Shown: positions 44,908 through 57,216, counted from the stretch's first letter. The stretch: 64,000 nt of DNA from Telopea speciosissima (GCF_018873765.1 NC_057919.1:66086984-66150983), one strand, 5' to 3'. Translations and numbers: made by a program. The notes: a model not told the origin generated them from the letters alone.

Positions 44908-45022
44908 TCCCTTTTTCTTCCTTCCTGTTTGTTTCTCGAGGATAGACGGAAAAAAAATGAAACCGCTTTTGAGTTTGAATGTAACAAGAGCTCTAGAGTC
45001 TTGACAGGAAAAGAAGCAAAAT

Positions 45023-45031
45023 GGCGCTAAA
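45023..45031 (-). promoter_or_regulatory. E2F-like site upstream of SLD5
   Basis: TTTAGCGCC on the minus strand, 116 bp before the SLD5 start codon. It is one step from the consensus TTTSSCGC. Replication genes are commonly E2F targets, so position and gene type agree, but a 9-base match alone is weak. Confidence 0.4.
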
Positions 45032-45059
45032 GCAAAAAAATATATATATATCACAGAAA

Positions 45060-46264
45060 TTTAGATACTGCTTTTTGTTGGGGGGGGGAGGAGGGTAGGA
45101 AAGTTTTTTTTTTTTTTGGTAAGAGAAGGGTATGAAAGTTGGGGTACTGAGAGTGTGAGACTCACTGTTGTAGTTCACGTGTTCTTATTGGTACAAAAGA
45201 AGAAAATCTACCCTTTTACAATATAATGCCATCAAATTTTGGTCGGTGCTTCTTCACTCCCCCTTCTAGAGAGTCGGAGAATGGATCCTCTGTTTAGAGT
45301 CTTGAGACTCTGCAGTGAGAGAGAAAGGGAGATGATCGAAGAAATTGTTTGAAATCTTAACTCCATTCAAGCTAAAAGAGGAATTAATGATTTTAAATAC
45401 ACTGAGAAACCAGTGAGACTAAAACCCTAATCGAACTCGTTATAATTAATTTTAAATACGATCAAGCATAAATCGATTATGGGCAACTGACAAGGATGAA
45501 AAGGGGAAAAGGGGGAGAGAAAAAAAACACAGATAACTGGAACAACAAACAAAACTGAAGAAGCATTAGAAGTTTAGGTTAAAATCAAAATTACAAGAAA
45601 AAAAAAATCAGACAACTGGCCTTGAGGAGATCACAAAGGCAACGAAAGTACGAGTGTGTTCTCACAAAACAAATCCTTCTGGCAGAGTCTCTTCTGTGAA
45701 AACTGAGAGATCATCACAGACTTTCAATCGTCATCCCGTAAAAATCCTACCGAAAATCTGATTTTGAAAGTGAATGGGTTTGAGAAGAAAAGGAATTGAT
45801 AAGAAAAACTGGTAAACTTATCTAGTTTTGCATCCAAACATCATCTTACCAAATTCCGAGAAAATTGTTTCTGATTCTGGCCGGTAAGGCTGTAAGCCTG
45901 TAAACAGTCCCCATATTCCACTAATCTTCCCATCAAACAAACAGGAACATAGAGAGAAAACATATGGCGAGTTTGTGCGTGAATCAAACACCATCGATTG
46001 TTATTCTTCGAGATCCGCAATAATAGGGTAAGATTCACGCACAAACTTGAAATATGTATCCTCATTCATCAATTGGTTTTCATTCAAAAAGCACTGCTGC
46101 GTCTGGACGTGTAAGAGCTCCTTTGCTCTCCAATATATAAATATGGAGGGGACAAGCAAGCTAAGGAGTTTCTCCACTCTTGGCCACCCCTAATGGTATA
46201 ATTTTATTAGGTTCTGACTTGGAAACGTCTTGAACACGGGTCTCTCGCCTCTTTGAGTGATTAA
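45060..46264. other. Intergenic DNA between SLD5 and the large TIR element
   Basis: Contains G and T homopolymers near 45082-45118 and AT-rich sequence with short open frames only. No gene is supported. Confidence 0.45.
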
Positions 46265-46401
46265 GTGCCCGCTTGATAACCTTACGGGTGTTTCTATTCT
46301 GGTTATGTGCTGAGAAACAGCAGAACAATTTTTTCATTTTTTGAAATAAGAAACCGTTTTTGACCCACTTGCTAAACCTGTTCTGAAAACGTTTCCAGAA
46401 G

Positions 46402-46499
46402 ACAATTGGAACACCATTGGTGCTTGATAAAATCTGTTTCTGGGAACATTACAATTGGAACACCATTGGTGCTTGATAAAATCTGTTTCTGGGAACATG
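46402..46499. repeat. 49-bp tandem duplication, nearly identical copies
   Basis: 46402-46450 and 46451-46499 start ACAATTGGAACACCATTGG and differ only at the last base, so the duplication is very recent. Confidence 0.9.
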
Positions 46500-47439
46500 T
46501 AATGTGACCAATTTTAATAATATTTGTCTTGATGGGCTGAATCTGAATAACAGATTAGCCTACAATAACAGATGGTTGGTTTGCTTTATCTCAAAAAAAG
46601 TGCTGCATATGAACTTCTAATAGAGCCACAACAGCAGGTTTTTGGAAAGCAACTGGAAGAATGAATATTTGCAATATTTTAATACAATGCTGAGTATTGA
46701 AAAGTTCTAAGAATGAATTTCGAACAAAAAAACCTCTAGTATTCACATCATCCTCTTTACTAAAGTCATACTATGTGTTCCACTTCGACCTAAAGATTGT
46801 TCCTTTTAGTCTAATAATTCACAAAATGTGTCAACATATCTTAAACATATCACAATAAGAAAGAAAAAGCTGGATTGCTCATGTGGCTCATACATTTCTG
46901 TACCATCGAGAACTTGACCAAAAAAAAAAAGGGGAAAATTACATTGCCACCCCCTAAGGTTTGTACTAAATACAGAGCGACCCCCTGTGTTTCTAAATTA
47001 TACACCGCATCCCCTGAGTGGACCCCTGAATGGACAGTGTTAAGTAAAAAATTTAAATGACAATTTTACCCTTCAATTAACCATATTCTAATTTTTTATT
47101 TTTCTAACATAATGGGACCCACCACTATTTCTTCGTCTTCTTCTTTCTTCTTCTTCTTCTTCAACCACTGCCCCATCACCGCTGCAACCTCCGACCACCC
47201 CACTATTGTGTCTACCATCCTCTGCCCTCTTCCAGTTACCTCTATCAACAATCCCATCATCTCCTTTCCCAACCCAATCACACTTTTCTTCTTTTCTCTC
47301 TGCATTGTATCCTAATTTCTTCCCAATCCCAATTACTCTCTCCCAAATTCCCAATCACACCTTGCAGCAGTAGGGTGACTACAACAACACAAGATCTAAC
47401 GACATTGTTCGGTTTCACAGCTCTAACGACACAAAATCC

Positions 47440-47640
47440 CCTTCGGCTCCACAAACTCTGTTCTCCAAATGGGTACAGGACCAAAATTTGTCTTCTCAAC
47501 GAGGACCAAGCTCCCGTTGTCAACCAAATCTAGCAATTGGGGATACGTTTTAGCGATTGTGGATCTCGAGTCCTTCAAAAATTCTTCTCTGAAATTGAAA
47601 TCTGGTGGAGGAAGTTTGATAGAAACCCTAGCGAGGTAGG
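47440..47640 (-). pseudogene. Captured fragment of a TraB-domain protein gene
   Basis: The minus-strand reading NFREEFLKDSRSTIAKTYPQ then LLDLVDNGSLVLVEK and FGPVPIWRTEFVEP matches my memory of the region leading into the TraB domain of plant TraB-family proteins. A shifted frame slightly further along gives VVRAVKPNNVV, also of that family. The TraB core between these two pieces is missing. It is a fragment, not a gene. The identification is by eye only. Confidence 0.5.
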
Positions 47641-47868
47641 GGCTTCGTGTTGTTAAGGAACTGGGAAGATTGCATTTGCAAGGTTGTTGAGATTTGAGAA
47701 AGGAGAAAATGGTAAACCGTAAAAGCAAAACCAGAGAATAAACTGAGAAACTAGGATTCGGGACTTAGGGTTTTCAACTTCCGAATTCCAGTCAATGGAG
47801 ATGGAAGGAGGCTCAAGCGACGCTCCCAAAATGGATTCCTTGGAAGCATTAATCTTCGGCCTCGTGAG

Positions 47869-48096
47869 CATGTCATCGATCTCACTAATCAGATTCATCA
47901 GCTCCCTAGCTGCATCAAACACAACGGTCCCTGCTCTGTTTCGCACTACTTCAAACCGAAGAATTCAGGCATTGAGGCTGAAGGTTTAACTATAAAGGAA
48001 GCATATTTTAGAGGAAGGAAGCTGCAGGGTCCTACGATTCCTCTTCCTGATGGGTATTCTGGTTTTGTCTTGGGAAAGACAAAGAAACGTTCATGA
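47869..48096 (+). pseudogene. Captured fragment of RNase H2 subunit C
   Basis: The plus-strand frame HVIDLTNQIHQLPSCIKHNG continues into VSHYFKPK and AYFRGRKLQGPTIPLPDGYS GFVLGK, then stops. These are the hallmark segments of plant RNase H2 subunit C, the non-catalytic subunit that helps remove ribonucleotides from DNA. There are about 76 codons; the family's C-terminal third is absent and no convincing start is present. It lies between Mutator-type inverted repeats, so it is a captured copy. The long minus-strand open frame over it is antisense. Confidence 0.7.
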
Positions 48097-49549
48097 GTAG
48101 AGAGAAATGACTAATTGTTATTCATTAGATTTCTTGCCATTGGTTATATAATTTTTCTCACAAACCATCTCTTGTCAGCATTTAGCAATGAAATATAGTC
48201 TAGATGCTCACAGAATGCCATTTCTGGGACAACCCATTGGTTTCCAATAAAATATGGAATGTTTCTGCAACTTGTAATGGGAATCCATTATTGCTGAGAT
48301 CAAGTATCTGCAACGATTTTGCCATGGCAATGGCTTTAGTAAGCTCCTGAAAGAAATCACATCCTACAGTGGGTCTTTACTTTTCCTAATAATCTCTTCT
48401 TTTTTTTTTTAACATTTGCAAAGGAAAACTTGATGGTTCAGGGAATGGTGGTCGCCATAACCCTAAACCTGCAATTGATTCGAGTAGCAGGGGAAGAAGG
48501 TGTGAAGTTAGGGATGCCTTATGGGCAAATGGTAAGCTCACAACCCATTAGGGGTATATTTGTCATTTTAAAGCATCAATGGCCAACCCATCAGCAACTA
48601 ACAGAAATGCTCTAACGGAGTGGAGCTGACTGTAATAATTAACCCAAACTCAGGGGGTGCGGCTGTATAATTTAGAAATACAGGGGGTCACTCAGTATTT
48701 AATACAAACCTCAGGGGATGGCAGTGTAATTTTCCCCAAAAAAAAAGACTACAGAACATAAGAAGATGACATGATAAGGAAAATGAAAATGCAAATTACA
48801 GAAGTAGCTTCCATCATTTTCCAGTCATTATGGATTCACTAGCTCATGTCAAGAATTCTTGGCAAAAAAATTAGTTCGTCACAACTAAATCAAGAGAAAT
48901 AAACTTCTGATGGTATATCATACAAAACATAAGAAGATGAAGCTAAGAGGAATCAGCCATTCTGTGATAAATAACATCAAACAAATTTCACCCAAAAGTC
49001 TACATCAAATGAGACTTTCACCCAAATATTAAATCAAATGAGACAAGCAAACATGGTTTAGATGTATTTGGTTGAAATATTGTTATTTTCTTAAAGAAGA
49101 AAAAAAAAAAAGACCTGTCATAATGCCTAAGTACTACTATACATCCAAATAACTAAATAAGTTGGCATGAGCATGCTTCCTACCTGTATAATACTTGCAG
49201 CACTTTTTGATGGACTATATAACCTAAGCTAAAAACTTCAATGAAGTTGATGCAGAAAACTAAGGGCTATAAGCCTATAACTCTTTATCATTGGAAATCA
49301 TTACCAGATTCAGTTTTCATCATTATTTAGGAGATGCTCATCCAGAACAAAGCTCTCTAACCTTCTCAAGTTTCAATGCACAAAACTGATAAAAAAGAAA
49401 TATAAAAACTAACCAGAAGATATGCCAACACAAAGCTATGAAATGTCAAAGTCGGAATCTCTTTCAAGTAAAGGTTACTTACTGCATCTATAGAAAAAAG
49501 GAGTAGGTTTGCTTCGGATTCTACAACATCGTTCACTGTTCGTAGGAGT

Positions 49550-49766
49550 GAGCACACACCCCCCCTTGCTGCCCAATACCTGGGCACACCCCTCCTTGCT
49601 GCCCTACACCTGAGCACACACACCCCCCCCCCTTGCTGCCCAATACCTGAGCACACACACCCCCTTGCTGCCCAATACCTGAGCCCACAACCCCCCCCTT
49701 GCTGCCCAATACCTGAGCACACCCCCCCCCTTTGCTGCCCTACACCTGAGCACACACACACCCCCA
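49550..49766. repeat. C-rich minisatellite, about six units of 35-41 bp
   Basis: Repeated unit: CCTTGCTGCCCAATACCTG followed by AGCACACACACCCCCC with variable C and CA lengths. About six units, some with CCCTACACC in place of CCCAATACC. Slippage in the C and CA runs explains the length variation. Confidence 0.9.
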
Positions 49767-49802
49767 CTTCTTTGATTTTTTTAGACTTCATAGCATTAAC
49801 TA

Positions 49803-49964
49803 TTCTTCCATGAATTCTCTCCTTCTTTTCTTTTTCTTCCATTCTAAAAAAGTGAAGATATGGAAAATTTTTGTTGCCAGTAACTTCCTCCATGAATTTT
49901 CTCCTCCTTTTCTTTTTCTTCCATTCTTAAAATTGAAGATATGGAAAATTTGGGCTACCAGCAT
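49803..49964. repeat. Direct repeat pair of about 80 bp
   Basis: Two adjacent copies: CTTCCATGAATTCTC and CCTCCATGAATTTTC, each followed by CTTTTCTTTTTCTTCCATTC and GAAGATATGGAAAATTT. About 82-bp period. Confidence 0.85.
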
Positions 49965-51175
49965 CTTGTTGATTGAAACAAACAAGACATAAGTAATTAT
50001 TAATGCATTTTAATAAACAAACAAACAAACAAACAGAGAATCTATATATCTCACCCAAAGGACTCAGAGGGAGAAAGGGAGGTTAGAACTTAAAAGAAGT
50101 TGAATGAAGAGGAAATCTTACTTATTGGGTCTTGTGTAGTCACACAGACATTTTCACAAACCTTTATTGTAAGCATTCAAATCTCCAATTCTTCTCTTTA
50201 CCTATCTTAATTTTAATCTTGAAAATTAAGTCCCTTTTGTTTCTACATGTAAAATCTGGATTTTCTGTTTTAGAAAACTGAGTGGAATCTCCCCTCCCCC
50301 TCCCTCATGATCTTCTCTTCTTTTTTCTCCACCTTATCCTCACTCTATATTCTAACCCTGAATTTGTAAATGAAAGTTGTTGGGAAGGGTATATATTCTT
50401 AAGATACTGCTATAACCTCCAATATGGAACCTCGACCTACAATGCAATTTGACGAAAGAGAATTCCTCTTTAAGAGCACGACACTGCTACAACCTCCAAT
50501 GTGGAGCACACAGCCCTCAAATATCAATGCTCAAACGCCACTTGCAACAACACAACCCAGAAAATTTGGCAACTTCCCAATTAACTTTAAGAAAGTGATA
50601 GACCTCACCTAAGGCAGGATGCCTTCACAATTCAAACCAGACTATAGCCTAAGCAGATTTTGATATTATAACCCAGACCTCGATAACCCAGGATAACAGT
50701 AACTATAACAGCAGCAACTGGGGGCTTTAAGGGGAGCTTCAGTAGATGAAAACAACAAGTTTAATGAAGCTTGGATGATCTCAGATGTGTCCAGAAAATA
50801 AAAATCAGAAAGGGGAGTAATCACAATAGAAGAGAGAGACCAATTATTCAAGGGAAGTTGGCTCTACAACCATTAAACGGAGCATCCATGGAAGTTGGCT
50901 CTACAGCCATAAAACAAACAAACAAAAATTGCTAACACGGAGGCCCTATATTCTTATCCTCCCTCTATATTCTAACCGATAGCCTATTTTTCCCTTTCTT
51001 TGTTGCTGCCATAGGTTTTGAAATAGTGCTATACTGCTGCTGGATTAAACAAATTTAAAGAAGAAAAAAACGAAGTATACCTGTGGAGAAGATGTTGTAT
51101 CCCCAATGCAGTGGCCTTCAGAGCTCGTGAACAGGGTATGTTCAAGCTTCAAAAAAAACCCAGATCCAATCATTA

Positions 51176-51325
51176 ACAAAGCCAGAGAGAGCGAGAGAGA
51201 AAGACAGAGACAGAGAGAGCAAGAGAGCGAGAGAGAAAAACAGAGACAGCGAGAGAGCGAGAGAGCGAGAGAGCGAGAGAGAAAGTCAGGAGAGATAGAG
51301 GGTACCTGAGAGAGAGAGATCTACC
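51176..51325. repeat. GA/GC-purine tract (GAGAGC repeats)
   Basis: About 150 bases of GAGA interrupted by GC and CAGA, close to the right end of the TAA-flanked element 46265-51619. A similar tract lies near the right end of the second TAA-flanked element (62875-63050). Confidence 0.85.
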
Positions 51326-51639
51326 AAGCTTGCCCTAAGAAGAAAACCTGTGAAGAGGACGACCTTGTGACTTGTGAGAGCTGGGTAAGTGGTTAGAGGT
51401 ATGGATTTCAATTTTATCAGGAACAAGTTTGCAATTTTGTGCTGAGAAACGAAAGAACATGTTCTGTCAAAAGTCTTCTAGGGAGCATAAATTTTGATTT
51501 TTGTTTCCAAAAACAGTCACAAAAAACACTTCGTTATCAAGCAGTTTTTGGGTGTTTTTCCGTTTCTCATAATGGAAAAACACCAGAAACTGTTTCTCGT
51601 AAGGTTATCAAGCGGGCTCTAAAATCCTCTCCAATTCCT

Positions 51640-54482
51640 TGATCGCCGAATGTGGTGCAATTTAAGGTTGAGAGATTGACACCTAATAGGCGCGACATCC
51701 AACGGTCCGAGGTAGAGTGAATCGTTTTTTTTTTCTTTCTTCTCGAGCTCAGCACCGTTGGATGTCACGCACTCGCACCAGTCAGGTGTCGAGCTCTCAA
51801 CCCCGAATTGTACCGCATTGCACTTTTTGAGAATTGGAGATGGTTTTCTCCCTCTTCGAGTTTGTCAAATTTTGGGTCCAAAATCATATTGAAATACACA
51901 TTTTCTTTTGGGTTTATGCCAAATGCACCCCCTCAAAATGCCCATTTGTACAAATGCACCCCTACAACTTTACAATTTCCAAATGCCCCCTACTTTCAAA
52001 ACATTGTAACACTCTAGTCCAATCCATTAGTATGGGACGTTAGACATTAGTTTCAGGGAATCTAATAAATGCCCTTATGATAAAAACCCACCAAAATTAA
52101 AGATTAAAGTAACCAAATTGCCCTCATCTTCCCCAAATCGTTTAGGATTTGAAACTGAAAATCAATTTGGGGAAGATTAAGGTTTGGTCACTTTACTCTT
52201 TAATTATGCACTCCTCAATTTTCCCCCATTCAAACCCATTTTTATTGCTCACAATGGGAGTTTTCCTCCCCCCCCCCCCCCACCAATTCAAGCCCATTGC
52301 TCACAATTAAAGTTGTGAACCAAAACGGGTTGCCTAGATGTTTGGGTTGGTCATCGGTTTAGTGGCATCCACTCATTAAAGTTGGCCAGTTTGAACTTAA
52401 TCCTTAGATGCCCCTAAATCCAAGTGGCGCTCTCAGATGGGCAGGACATGACAGGAAACTTCATGGCAATAGAGGATCTGAATCCCTTCTTCTACCAAAA
52501 AAAGGGATCCAGATCCTCTACTGCTGAGCTGCCCGGCAGGACCGTGCTGCCAAGACACGATGAGGCGCGCAATGACCACCTTACCCCCACTCGGGCAAAG
52601 CGCTCTGGCAGGGGTAAGGCGGTCATTGCGCACCTCACCGTGTCTTGGCAGCACAGTCCTGCCGAGCAGCTTGGCACTAGAGGATCCAAATCCAAAGAAA
52701 AAAAATCCATTCATTTTCTCTCCTATTTTTTCTTCTTCGTCACCACCGACCGAATCTAAAAACTAAACCATAACTAGTCTCCACCCATGATTAAACCCAA
52801 AAGTCATCTTCTTCTCTCCATCATTATGATTTCCTTTCCCATTTTCCAAAACCCATCAAACCACTAACCCCTATCTCTACCTCCATTCCATTTCTCCTCT
52901 GATTTCTGGCTTTAACCCATCCATTACATCATCTCCATTAGCACTTCAACTGAAACCCTCATCTCTTTCACGCCATCTTTTCCATCGATTTTCTTCGGTA
53001 ATCCAAACCTCTACTTCTGTTCCACTCTACCTGAGGAGTCCTATTCCAATACGAGAGTCGATTTCGAGTTGGAGACAGCAACAAGGGTATTCTCAGACTC
53101 CCAAGAAAGAAAGATTACCAAGGAAAAGAAAGAAAAAAAATGTATAAACGAACAGCTCAACAGAACACAACAGTAGTGTTACCAAAGTAAGGGAACCTAA
53201 CTGGGTCTGTTGCACTCGCAGGTGTTGCTACTAAATCCGAGAATGGTAGTAGCAGCAGGAGTCCTTCGAGCACTGCCAGTTACTGGCTCGCGGCTTGTCG
53301 TTGAGAGTGAGGGAAGCTGGGAGAGGTGCCGTCACAGTGGTGTTAGGGTTTCTGAATCTAAAAGTGTTTTTAAGAAACCTATTTCTTAAAAACGAAATTG
53401 TAATGATGCAGAGGAAACACCAAATCCATTATACTAGACAGACCCCAAGGGAAACCGAACCAAATTATTAATTCAAAACCAATCAAACATAGGAAAGAAC
53501 GGAAATGTGTAGTTCGTATTTTATAAATTAAAAGCATCAGGTAATCATGAAAAAAACAAAGTGCTATAAGCAGAATGAAGACATAAGTAAGTAATTATGG
53601 TCCATATATAACAGGTTAATGAATTTCAAAGAAACGAAAAAATCACAGAGAAATGGAAAACACCTGATGGCTCTGTGCTTGCTTTTGTGTGATCCAAATC
53701 CAAACTGCTTTGGTGGAGGGAATGAAATCACGAGTCAGTTGGTGCAGCAGGGGAAGAGAAGCAGGGTGTGTGGCGATCGCAGCAGGCTGTTATAGTAGAT
53801 GAGATCCATAGAAGCAGGGTGAGTGAGAGCAGCAGGGTGTACCGTCGTTCGTCACCGTTGAGGGAGGAGAGGAGCGCTAAGGGGTTGCCGGCAGGGAGAG
53901 GGTTTGGTGTGAGGAAGAAGCAAGCGAGAGGGATGGAATTAGGGCTGGGGCAAGGTGATTGGATTTCAAACCTCATCGTTAGATCTATATAATCCACGTG
54001 TCATCAAGATAAAAATCCCAGGTTTGGAATTTTGGGAATGCCTCTTTGCAAATGCCCTTTTTTAACTTAAAAAAAGGGACAGTTTCATACATGGCTGTCT
54101 AAGTCGTGGATGTGAGAGGGTGGGAGATTTCGAGGCATTAAATATGGGTGGGGAGTTTATGATTTTTCCAACTTTTTGTGAGAGGGGACACGACCGTGCA
54201 TGCTTGCATGGACGTGTATGAAATCTTTGCCCTTTAAAAAATACAGATACGCTTAATACTTTTTCTTTGGTCGTTCGCTCAATTATCGATTTCGTCCAAT
54301 AGAAGATATGTTTAGGACCGACTTAACCCTTTTCGTGTGGTCAAAGAAAACTTCTTTTTATTTTTTTTATGAAAATATTTAGGGTTGATTCATATTTGAA
54401 GACTTGCTTATTTTGGTGTTTAACTTTAAAGTAAGGGAAAAGCTTATCATAATGGCTCCATATTGTCAAAAAGGCCATGAGT
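51640..54482. other. Intergenic DNA, no gene seen
   Basis: Holds a hairpin MITE (52505-52693), a C run near 52268-52281, and a possible decayed inverted-repeat element (AAATGCACCCCCTCAAAATG near 51923, faintly mirrored near 54040). Open frames are short or GC-biased, with no domain I recognise. Confidence 0.4.
52505..52693. mobile_element. Foldback MITE with about 85-bp inverted repeats
   Basis: The left arm GGATCCAGATCCTCTACTGC onward and the reverse complement of the right arm GGATTTGGATCCTCTAGTGC onward match for about 85 bases, including GTGCTGCCAAGACACG and GCGCAATGACC. Together they cover almost the whole 189 bp. A-rich flanks hide any target duplication. Confidence 0.7.
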
Positions 54483-57216
54483 TTATGCATGTTCATCATA
54501 GAAATTGGCTTATTTCTTTAGAAATAGCCCTAGGGTTGGGTTATATACATGTTGGGCCTTTGATCCCAAAGGTTTTCTATGTAATAGGCCACTTTAATAA
54601 GCCTAAACTAGGGGTATATAGGTTGCATACGGGATTAGCCCAATACTTAATTTATTTTTATGTTTTTTAATTGAACCGGTTCAAATTGGTTGCATCCAAT
54701 TAGTTCAATTTAAGTGATCATGTGACTTGGTTAAGTGGTCAAGTGACAACTTAAGTGGTAATGTGACGTAAGTTGGGCTGGATTAGGACTCTATAAGTCC
54801 AACCATGTTTTGAGTCTATTTCCTTTAGTATTCTAGTTTCCTAGTTAGTTTAAGTTACCTAATAGATTAGGGATAGGGTTAGGCCATTCTTTTTTAGTGT
54901 CTAAGTCTATTTTTGAGTCTTCTATATAAGTTTGTAAGGGAGGCCAGCATTGAATACGAATTTGATTAATAAAAAATATTGTTTTGTTGCTGCCTTTGCT
55001 CCCTTTGTGTGAGTGTTGCCTTGTGGATCTCAAGGTGCTAGGGTGAGTGGACTCTCATGACTCCTTGCGTCTGTTCAGTACCGGGAGGTTCTTCTTCTTC
55101 TTCAATCGAGCTTCTTCAAGCTACTGCTGCTGCCTTTGAAAGAGATCAAACCAGTAAGTAATTTTAGTTTCCTGCATATATCCTTCCCCTCCATCTATCC
55201 AACCCTAACCCTAGTTTTTGCCCTAAATTAGTGAACCCTAACCCAATCGGCCACCCTTGTGTGTAACCTCATTACCCTGGCTCCTAGTGGGATAACTCCT
55301 ACCTAGGACTACATCAAGTGGTATCAGAGCTATGGCGGAGGGAAGCTCCAACCAAGCCTAGAAAGACCCACCTCCATTCGTTTTTAAGACCCAAGTTTGT
55401 CTATCCAATGGGAGCACAGCCATATTAATTGTTGATGAGAGGCGACATAACAACATTATTTCACAATCTGTAGTGGATATGTTGTCCCAGTCAGGAGAGA
55501 TTTGCATCATGCCTACAGGTCAAGTCTTTGTTGAATTTGAGTGTTCCTCATACTCTGACGGTGTTTGGTGTAAGTCGGTACCATCTCCAAGGAGCGTTAT
55601 TGCAGTAGGTTGTAATTGGTTGGACGAGCGACAAGGTTGGATTGAACCTGAAAACAACTCGTGTGTCCTACCTAATCGACACCGTCTATACCATTTGTTT
55701 ACTCTAAAAGGGTTACAACCAAGGTGATCACATCAACTGTACAGCCACAGGGACTGCCGAATATGTCAACTCAAACACAAGTGGCATCGACTGTGTTTGA
55801 AGTTTCACCAATGGCAGATGTACCAACAGAAGATTCTACTAAGGCAGTTTGTGTTGAAGAAATTCAATAACCGATAGCTAAAGAAATTCAAGTAGACCAA
55901 ACTGCACCAGTAGTTGAGATCATAATTGAGAAGCTCGGACATCAAATTGATGTGGAGGTCCAAAACACAATTGTAGAAGATTCTACTAAAGAGGTATACA
56001 TTGAAGAGAACAAAGTAGACAAAGCTGAAACAGTAGAAGATGAAAAGTTGATTGAGAGCATTCCAAAGGAAAACAATGACCTTCAAGATGTTGTTCTTGA
56101 AGATGTGGAGCTTGTGTCTCATGCATTAGATGAGAAGGTTCATAACACTGAAGGCTCTATGGACGAGACATTGACAGTTGCTGCTGATTCAAAGAAAGAA
56201 CACATAGAGTTTGTTATGCCACCATGGTTCTTCGTAGAGCAAGCTTCACGCATTAAAGACTTTATCCCCAATGTTCCTGCCTCATCAGAATTTTGTTTGG
56301 GGATGGTCAAAGTTGTTGATCACATGTTGATTCCACCCATCACTGCAAAATTCGAGGATGAATTTTTTCAAGTTGGGGAGAGTTGATGCAAGTTCATCAT
56401 AGAAATTGGCTTATTTCTTTAGAAATAGGCCTAGGGTTGAGTTATATACATGTTGGGCTTTTGATCCCAAGGGTTTTCTATGTAATAGGCCACTTTAATG
56501 AGCCTAAACTAGAAGTATATGAATGCATACGGGATTAGTCCAATATTTAGTTTATTTTTATGTTTTTTAATTGAACCGGTTCAAATTGGTTGCATCAAAT
56601 TGGTTCAATTTAAGTGATCATGTGACTTGGTTAAATGGTTATGTTACAACTTAAGTGGTCATGTGATGTAAGTTGGGCTAGATTATGACTCTATAAGTCC
56701 AGCCATGTTTTGAGTCTATTTCCTTTAGTATTCTAGTTTCCTAGTCAGTTTAAGTTACCTAATAGGTTAGGGATAGGGTTAGGCCATTCCTTTTTAGTGT
56801 CTAAGTCTATTTTTGAGTCTTCTATATAATTTTGTAAGGGAGGCCAGCATTGAATACGAATTTGATTAATAAAAAGATATTGTTTTGCTGCTGCCATTGC
56901 TCCCTTTGTGGAGTGTTGCCTTGTGGATCTCAAGGTGCTAGGGTGAGTGGACTCTCACGACTCCTTGCGTCTGTCCAGTACCGGGAGGTTCTTCTTCTTC
57001 TTCAATCAAGCTTCTTCAAGCTACTGCTGCTGCCTTTGAAGGAGATCAAACCAGTAAGTAATTTTAGTTTCTTGCATATATCCTTCCCCTCCATCTATCC
57101 AACCCTAACCCTAGTTTTTGCCCTAAATTAGTAAACCCTAACCCAATCGGCCACCCTTGTGTGTGACCTCATTACCATGGCTCCTAGTGGGACTACTCCT
57201 ACCTAGGACTACATCA
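54483..57216 (+). mobile_element. Non-autonomous LTR retrotransposon with paired LTRs
   Basis: Two direct LTRs, 54483-55316 (834 bp) and 56384-57216 (833 bp), look about 95 percent identical by eye. The outer flanks carry the 5-bp duplication TGAGT (54478-54482, 57217-57221). A primer-binding site TGGTATCAGAGC follows the left LTR after two bases (55319-55330), and a purine tract GGGGAGAG precedes the right one. The 1.07-kb interior has two open stretches (55473-55727, 55952-56386) with no capsid, protease, integrase or reverse transcriptase that I recognise. The terminal structure looks whole, but the element lacks enzymes. From LTR divergence I would guess a few million years. Confidence 0.8.

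Larger units (their letters stand above)
46931..48737. mobile_element. Pack-MULE carrying RNASEH2C and TraB-gene fragments
   Basis: A 1807-bp element with inverted ends of about 95 bp: GGGGAAAATTACATTGCCAC at the left; the right end in reverse complement reads GGGGAAAATTACACTGCCAT. Both continue through GGTTTGTA, GACCCCCTG and TTTCTAAATTATACA. It is flanked by runs of at least nine A on both sides, consistent with a 9-bp Mutator-type target duplication. No transposase is present. Inside are pieces of two unrelated plant genes in opposite orientation (separate entries), the hallmark of Pack-MULE transduplication. It is nested in the larger TAA-flanked element. Confidence 0.75.
46265..51619. 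mobile_element. 5.4-kb PIF/Harbinger-like element with TAA target duplication
   Basis: The left end reads GTGCCCGCTTGATAACCTTA and the reverse complement of the right end reads GAGCCCGCTTGATAACCTTA. TAA flanks both ends (46262-46264 and 51620-51622), as expected of the PIF/Harbinger superfamily. No transposase is recognisable, so it is non-autonomous or decayed. The interior hosts a Pack-MULE (46931-48737), a 49-bp tandem duplication, a C-rich minisatellite, and a GA-rich tract near the right end. The shorter element at 61181-63320 shares the TAA duplication and the GA tract. Confidence 0.6.

Noticed and set aside
47653-47946. Minus-strand frame within the first Pack-MULE as a separate protein
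   Set aside because: It is the reverse complement of the RNASEH2C fragment; the plus-strand reading is the recognisable one.
49550-49766. CRISPR-like array appearance (regular repeats with short variable parts)
   Set aside because: The variable parts are C and CA runs, not unique spacers, and the sequence is plant nuclear. It is a minisatellite.
49366-49893. A 175-codon Gly/Cys-rich minus-strand frame
   Set aside because: It is mostly a translation of the C-rich minisatellite. The repeats in the protein are the DNA units, not a conserved domain.
55200-55245. AACCCTAACCCTA motifs as telomeric repeats (also near 57110 and 59560)
   Set aside because: Only two or three units each, inside LTRs or captured sequence. 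They are at most telo-box-like motifs.
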